Positions 60,837 to 64,000 of a stretch of 64,000 nt of DNA are shown here, one piece after another. The position numbers and the translations under genes were made by a program. Below the pieces are notes generated by a model. That model made no database searches, was not told the DNA's origin, and saw nothing but the letters and a program-made list of their open reading frames with translations. Location of the stretch: assembly GCA_034180045.1 (NCBI GenBank), contig JAXFOY010000020.1, positions 1 to 64,000 on the forward strand, in the 5' to 3' direction. This DNA comes from Eubacterium_B sp034180045. GTDB taxonomy: Bacteria > Bacillota > Clostridia > Peptostreptococcales > Anaerovoracaceae. Each line of letters begins with the position of its first letter. The first letter of the stretch is position 1.

Positions 60837-62222
60837 CTATTTCCTTCGCTTTATATTCTTTTTGCGTTTTGCGATTCCTACCATCTTTCTATATGTTCTC
60901 TTGCTTTTTTGGCTGACAAGCCTGCTGATAGCCTCAGGTTCATGTCTTTTAACCATATGATTTCTATTTGTTCTAATCTCAATTTGTCTTGACTGAAGCT
61001 TTGAATATAAGATTTTTTGGCTTGAGTAAAGTCCGTTATATCCTGAACAGAGATACCCTACAAAGCTTGCCAGGGCGAACATCTGAATACCTCCACCGCC
61101 AAAGCATTCAATAGCCAGGCACACCGGAGCAAGCATGGTATTCGTCGCTCCGCCAAATAACGCAACCATACAGAGAGCGGCTCCGAACGAAGACGGGATT
61201 CCGAGAAGAGGCGCTATGACACATCCGAAACTTGTTCCGATGAACAGCGTAGGAACAATTTCTCCTCCCTTAAATCCTGCACCCAAAGTCAATGCGGTGA
61301 ATAGAATTTTAAGCAGAAATGCAAAATATCCTTCATTTCCGCCTGACAGAGCTAAGGCTATAGTTTCGCTTCCTGCCCCATTATATGTATCCTTACCGAC
61401 CAAGAGACTTAGCAAAATGATTATTAAGCCGCCGGATATAATTTTGAAATATGAATTAGAAAAAATCTCATCGTAAAGCGAGTGAATAAATCTGTAACTA
61501 TTACACATAAGCGTGGAAACCAACCCGCAAAGCGCTGCCAGAATCAGAATCTTCAACATCAAATATGGTGTTGTTGTAGGTATGGTAATATGAAAACCGA
61601 ACGAAACCACGCCCAGATTTCCTGCCACCCAATTAGCTGTATACGATGACAAAAAACACGGGAATACTGCCATTTGGTAAAGATGCCCCACTTTGATAAA
61701 CATCACAACGAATACAGTCGCCGTAAGAGGAGTTCCGAATATCGCTGCGAAAAACGCAGCCATACCTGCCATTGTAGCAATACGCAAATCTTCCGAATGC
61801 AGATTCACTCTTCTTCCTATATAATTTCCTATACCTCCGCCAAGCTGCAATGCTGCTCCCTCTTTACCCGCCGAGCCGCCAAATAGATGAGTCAACATGG
61901 TCGCTGCAAAAATTGCGGGAACAAGCCTAATCTTGATGGGTGCGCTTTCGTGTACAGAATCTATAATATCATCAGTACCCTTTCCTTCAAGACCGAGTTT
62001 CTTATACATATATACGATTGCAATGCCGGCTAAGGGAAGCAAAAAGAGCAGCCATTGATGTTCTTTACGAAAACTTGTCGCATAAAGCACACCGTTATAA
62101 AACAATGCCCCAACAATTCCGCAGACTGCTCCGATTATTATCGACAGCAAGCTCCATCTTATAATAAGCCTTACATACCGCCTTACATATTCAGTCTGTG
62201 TGTATCGTTGTTCTTGTTTCAA
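60837..62222 (-). CDS. ClC family anion channel/transporter
   Basis: A 461-residue membrane protein of the chloride channel family with about ten to twelve helices. The gating-glutamate motif is GGSAGKEGAALQLG (about residues 115-128), followed by FFAAIFGTPLTATVF and GAGFKGGEIVPTLFIG. The usual first selectivity motif GSGIP is not present; the corresponding helix starts GKGTDDI. This may mean different anion preference, for example fluoride or nitrate, but cannot be settled here. The C-terminal 40 residues are very basic (KRKKNIKRRK). It follows the DUF1846 gene by 18 bases. Confidence 0.85.
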   Translation of the reverse strand: MKQEQRYTQTEYVRRYVRLIIRWSLLSIIIGAVCGIVGALFYNGVLYATSFRKEHQWLLFLLPLAGIAIVYMYKKLGLEGKGTDDIIDSVHESAPIKIRLVPAIFAATMLTHLFGGSAGKEGAALQLGGGIGNYIGRRVNLHSEDLRIATMAGMAAFFAAIFGTPLTATVFVVMFIKVGHLYQMAVFPCFLSSYTANWVAGNLGVVSFGFHITIPTTTPYLMLKILILAALCGLVSTLMCNSYRFIHSLYDEIFSNSYFKIISGGLIIILLSLLVGKDTYNGAGSETIALALSGGNEGYFAFLLKILFTALTLGAGFKGGEIVPTLFIGTSFGCVIAPLLGIPSSFGAALCMVALFGGATNTMLAPVCLAIECFGGGGIQMFALASFVGYLCSGYNGLYSSQKILYSKLQSRQIEIRTNRNHMVKRHEPEAISRLVSQKSKRTYRKMVGIAKRKKNIKRRK

Positions 62223-62240
62223 GACTACTCCTTAAATTAT

Positions 62241-63755
62241 TTAGTTACTATATAAATTTGTTGTTACATACTCCGGATCACAAGTTACATCTATCCCAAG
62301 TGCGGACAAAGTTTGTTCATCTCTATCCGATAGAATTGCTGTGCAGTGGGCTCTACAGCCGTGAAGCATCGGAAGCTTGCTCGCGGCGAGCTGCGCTTTA
62401 GGATCTGATGCTCCGGAAATCGTCAATGCCATCAAAATTTCTTCACAGTTCAGACTGCTTCTATCATATCCCAGTATATCCGTCTTCAGCTTCTGAGATG
62501 TTTCAAGAACCTGGGGTTCTATTAAAAGCAAATCATCTTCCATGTGTGCAAGATATTTGATTGCATTCAGCACTACTGCGGCTGCCGCTACCATGCGCCT
62601 TGAACTGCGTCCTGTAATCAGTTTTCCGTCCGGCATTTCTATCGCCATAACAACTGCATTTACATATTTTTCACAAAGTTCCCTTTTGTACTCCGCATAG
62701 TCCCTTGCCTTTTGTACTACTATCCTGTCGCTTACATCCTTGCCGACTTCCTTCATCAAAAGCTCTGCTCTGTCAAGCGCATCGCTGTCAATTTTTCCTT
62801 TCTTGAAATCAACCGCAGAAATCAGAAAACGCCTGATAATCTCTTGACATGAAGCATCTTGGCAGGCTTCATCATCTGTTATGCAAAACCCTACTCTATT
62901 AACGCCCATATCCGTAGGTGATTTGTATTCCGAATCTTCTCCGGTTATCTTCTCTATAATTCGCTTTACAACAGGAAATACTTCTATATCTCTATTGTAA
63001 TTAATCGCCCTTTCTCCGTAAGCATCAAGATGGAACGAGTCAATCATATTCACATCTTTTAGGTCTATCGTCGCCGATTCATATGCGAGGTTGACCGGAT
63101 GCTTAAGAGGCAGATTCCAGACAGGAAAGGTTTCAAATTTTGCATATCTTACTTTGTGACCTCTCATATAATCATGGTAAAGCTGCGATAAACATGTTGC
63201 AAGCTTTCCGGAACCGCCGCCCGGACCTGTTACAACTACAAGAGGCTTTGTGACCTCTATATACGGATTCGCACCGTATCCTTCTTCACTCACTATAGTT
63301 TCTACATCTGTAGGATATCCCTTTGTAAAGTAATGTTTATAGGTTTTTATCCCGCGCCTCTCCAGCTTTTTGATAAACATATTTACCGCCGGAGCATCCT
63401 CATATCTTGTTACAACAACGCTGTTTATATTCAAATCATACTTTCTGAATGTATCGATAAGTCTAAGAACCTCAAGGTCGTATGTTATTCCGAAATCATG
63501 TCTTGTCTTACTGGTGGTTATATCCCCTGAATAGATGCAAATAATAACCTCCGCTGAATCTTTCATTTTCTGAAGCAGTTTTATCTTTGCATTTTCATCA
63601 AAGCCCGGCAAAACTCTCATCGCATGCTTATCGTGAACCAGCTTCCCCCCAAATTCCAAATAGAGTCGTTCCCCCTCTTTTTCATTAATTCTTTGCAGAA
63701 TATAATGAGATTGTTCTTCTAAATACTTTTCCGAGTCAAATCCTTGCTTATACAT
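62241..63755 (-). CDS. DUF1846 family protein
   Basis: A 504-residue protein matching DUF1846, a family of conserved cytoplasmic proteins in Bacillota and Actinobacteria. It shows the FGGKLVHDKHAMRVLPGF start (residues about 35-52), a glycine-rich TGPGGGSGKLATCLSQ nucleotide-binding-like loop (about 175-190) and KYLAHMEDDLLLIEP. Structures of relatives show a P-loop-like fold, but the role is unknown. The ATG has GAGGAG upstream. It is likely in one operon with the miniprotein and the DUF1934-like gene. Confidence 0.9.
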   Translation of the reverse strand: MYKQGFDSEKYLEEQSHYILQRINEKEGERLYLEFGGKLVHDKHAMRVLPGFDENAKIKLLQKMKDSAEVIICIYSGDITTSKTRHDFGITYDLEVLRLIDTFRKYDLNINSVVVTRYEDAPAVNMFIKKLERRGIKTYKHYFTKGYPTDVETIVSEEGYGANPYIEVTKPLVVVTGPGGGSGKLATCLSQLYHDYMRGHKVRYAKFETFPVWNLPLKHPVNLAYESATIDLKDVNMIDSFHLDAYGERAINYNRDIEVFPVVKRIIEKITGEDSEYKSPTDMGVNRVGFCITDDEACQDASCQEIIRRFLISAVDFKKGKIDSDALDRAELLMKEVGKDVSDRIVVQKARDYAEYKRELCEKYVNAVVMAIEMPDGKLITGRSSRRMVAAAAVVLNAIKYLAHMEDDLLLIEPQVLETSQKLKTDILGYDRSSLNCEEILMALTISGASDPKAQLAASKLPMLHGCRAHCTAILSDRDEQTLSALGIDVTCDPEYVTTNLYSN

Positions 63756-63777
63756 ATTTACTCCTCACACCTAAAAA

Positions 63778-63873
63778 TTACAATTGCAACGAAAGAAATA
63801 TCGTAGACGCAACCATGCTAAAAATTATTATTCCTACAATTATTCTCGATATCCATCTATGTTTCTTATCCAT
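63778..63873 (-). CDS. 31-residue membrane miniprotein
   Basis: A short frame from ATG at 63873 to TAA (63780-63778), with AGG 7 bases upstream. It encodes MDKKHRWISRIIVGIIIF and then SMVASTIFLSLQL: a basic start followed by one membrane helix. It lies 8 bases after the DUF1934-like stop and 22 bases before DUF1846. The size and layout resemble Prli42/DUF4044-type miniproteins of Bacillota, which anchor stress complexes at the membrane, but the resemblance is by pattern only. Confidence 0.55.
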   Translation of the reverse strand: MDKKHRWISRIIVGIIIFSMVASTIFLSLQL

Positions 63874-63881
63874 ACTCATAC

Positions 63882-64000
63882 CTACTGCATAATCTCTATC
63901 GCAAGCTCATTACGGCCTTCAATCATACCTTTTAAGCTAACATCATATTCCAGTGTTATCTTTCCAAAACCTTCCGGAGACAGCTCTCTTTTAATACTGT
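63882..64000 (-). CDS. C-terminal part of a DUF1934-like protein (partial)
   Basis: The last 38 residues of a gene that continues beyond the window. It ends KITLEYDVSLKG and then MIEGRNELAIEIMQ and TAG. DUF1934/YwiB lipocalin-like proteins end with a comparable pattern of an EY-D-L-G strand and an E-N-L strand. The call rests on that short tail and could be wrong. It lies directly upstream of the miniprotein. Confidence 0.5.
   Translation of the reverse strand, partial: SIKRELSPEGFGKITLEYDVSLKGMIEGRNELAIEIMQ

Noticed and set aside
1..64000. CRISPR arrays, insertion sequences, tRNA and rRNA genes
   Set aside because: None were recognised by direct repeats, transposase motifs or conserved RNA sequence; a tool search could still find a divergent one.

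Overview
This window looks like chromosomal DNA of a low-GC, Gram-positive anaerobe of the Clostridia. The evidence is a class B sortase, a Gram-positive style LexA box on uvrBA, an RF2 gene with the classical programmed frameshift, strong AGGAGG ribosome sites, 3-hydroxybutyryl-CoA dehydrogenase, TSCPD and DUF1846 proteins, and cobalamin salvage without corrin synthesis. A relative of Mogibacterium/Eubacterium (Anaerovoracaceae) would fit, but that placement is inference. I saw no rRNA, tRNA, CRISPR array, insertion sequence or prophage.

Layout. 1-8.4 kb: the end of an unknown gene, then on the minus strand pncB (NAD salvage), uvrA and uvrB (excision repair; uvrB has a near-consensus SOS promoter) and lysA. 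8.6-11.1 kb: a 50-residue ORF and an ECF sigma factor fused to a transmembrane segment and a large, probably extracellular, domain. 11.2-18.1 kb: a MerR/TipA-like regulator with its own operator, and a complete oligopeptide ABC importer (oppABCDF). 18.4-21.6 kb: a coupled three-gene minus-strand operon of a carbonic anhydrase-nitroreductase fusion, a serine hydrolase and a HAD phosphatase. 21.8-25.4 kb: a small membrane protein, a GPH sugar symporter and thrS lacking the TGS domain.

25.4-29.5 kb is an AT-rich accessory island with an antitoxin-like remnant, a three-helix membrane protein and two half ABC exporters. 29.5-34.6 kb: a TetR gene with two class II aldolase-fold proteins (one without metal ligands), then a P-type ATPase and a TIM-barrel protein. 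34.7-39.1 kb: a TSCPD protein and a HAD-MFS-response regulator-sensor kinase operon. 39.2-42.5 kb: a Crp/Fnr regulator next to a DUF1858 redox protein whose promoter carries a GTAAC-N4-GTTAC palindrome; ddl; hbd.

42.6-44.7 kb: two divergent XRE regulators around an 11-bp inverted repeat, one followed by a degenerate glucose-6-phosphate isomerase homologue. 44.7-50 kb: prfB, secA and a CorC/DUF21-CBS membrane protein. 50.2-55.7 kb: birA, srtB and a cobalamin salvage operon (cobT, cobU, cobS, a short cobU-like gene, a histidine phosphatase). 55.9-60.7 kb: an EamA transporter, a purine permease with a possible G-quadruplex and PurBox upstream, a purine phosphoribosyltransferase and a phosphohexomutase. 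60.8-64 kb: a ClC protein, DUF1846, a 31-residue membrane miniprotein and the end of a DUF1934-like gene.

The most unusual items are the carbonic anhydrase-nitroreductase fusion with its coupled hydrolase, the membrane-tethered sigma factor, the isomerase pseudoenzyme under an XRE regulator, the paired active/inactive class II aldolases and the short cobU paralogue. No database search was possible; family names rest on recognised motifs.
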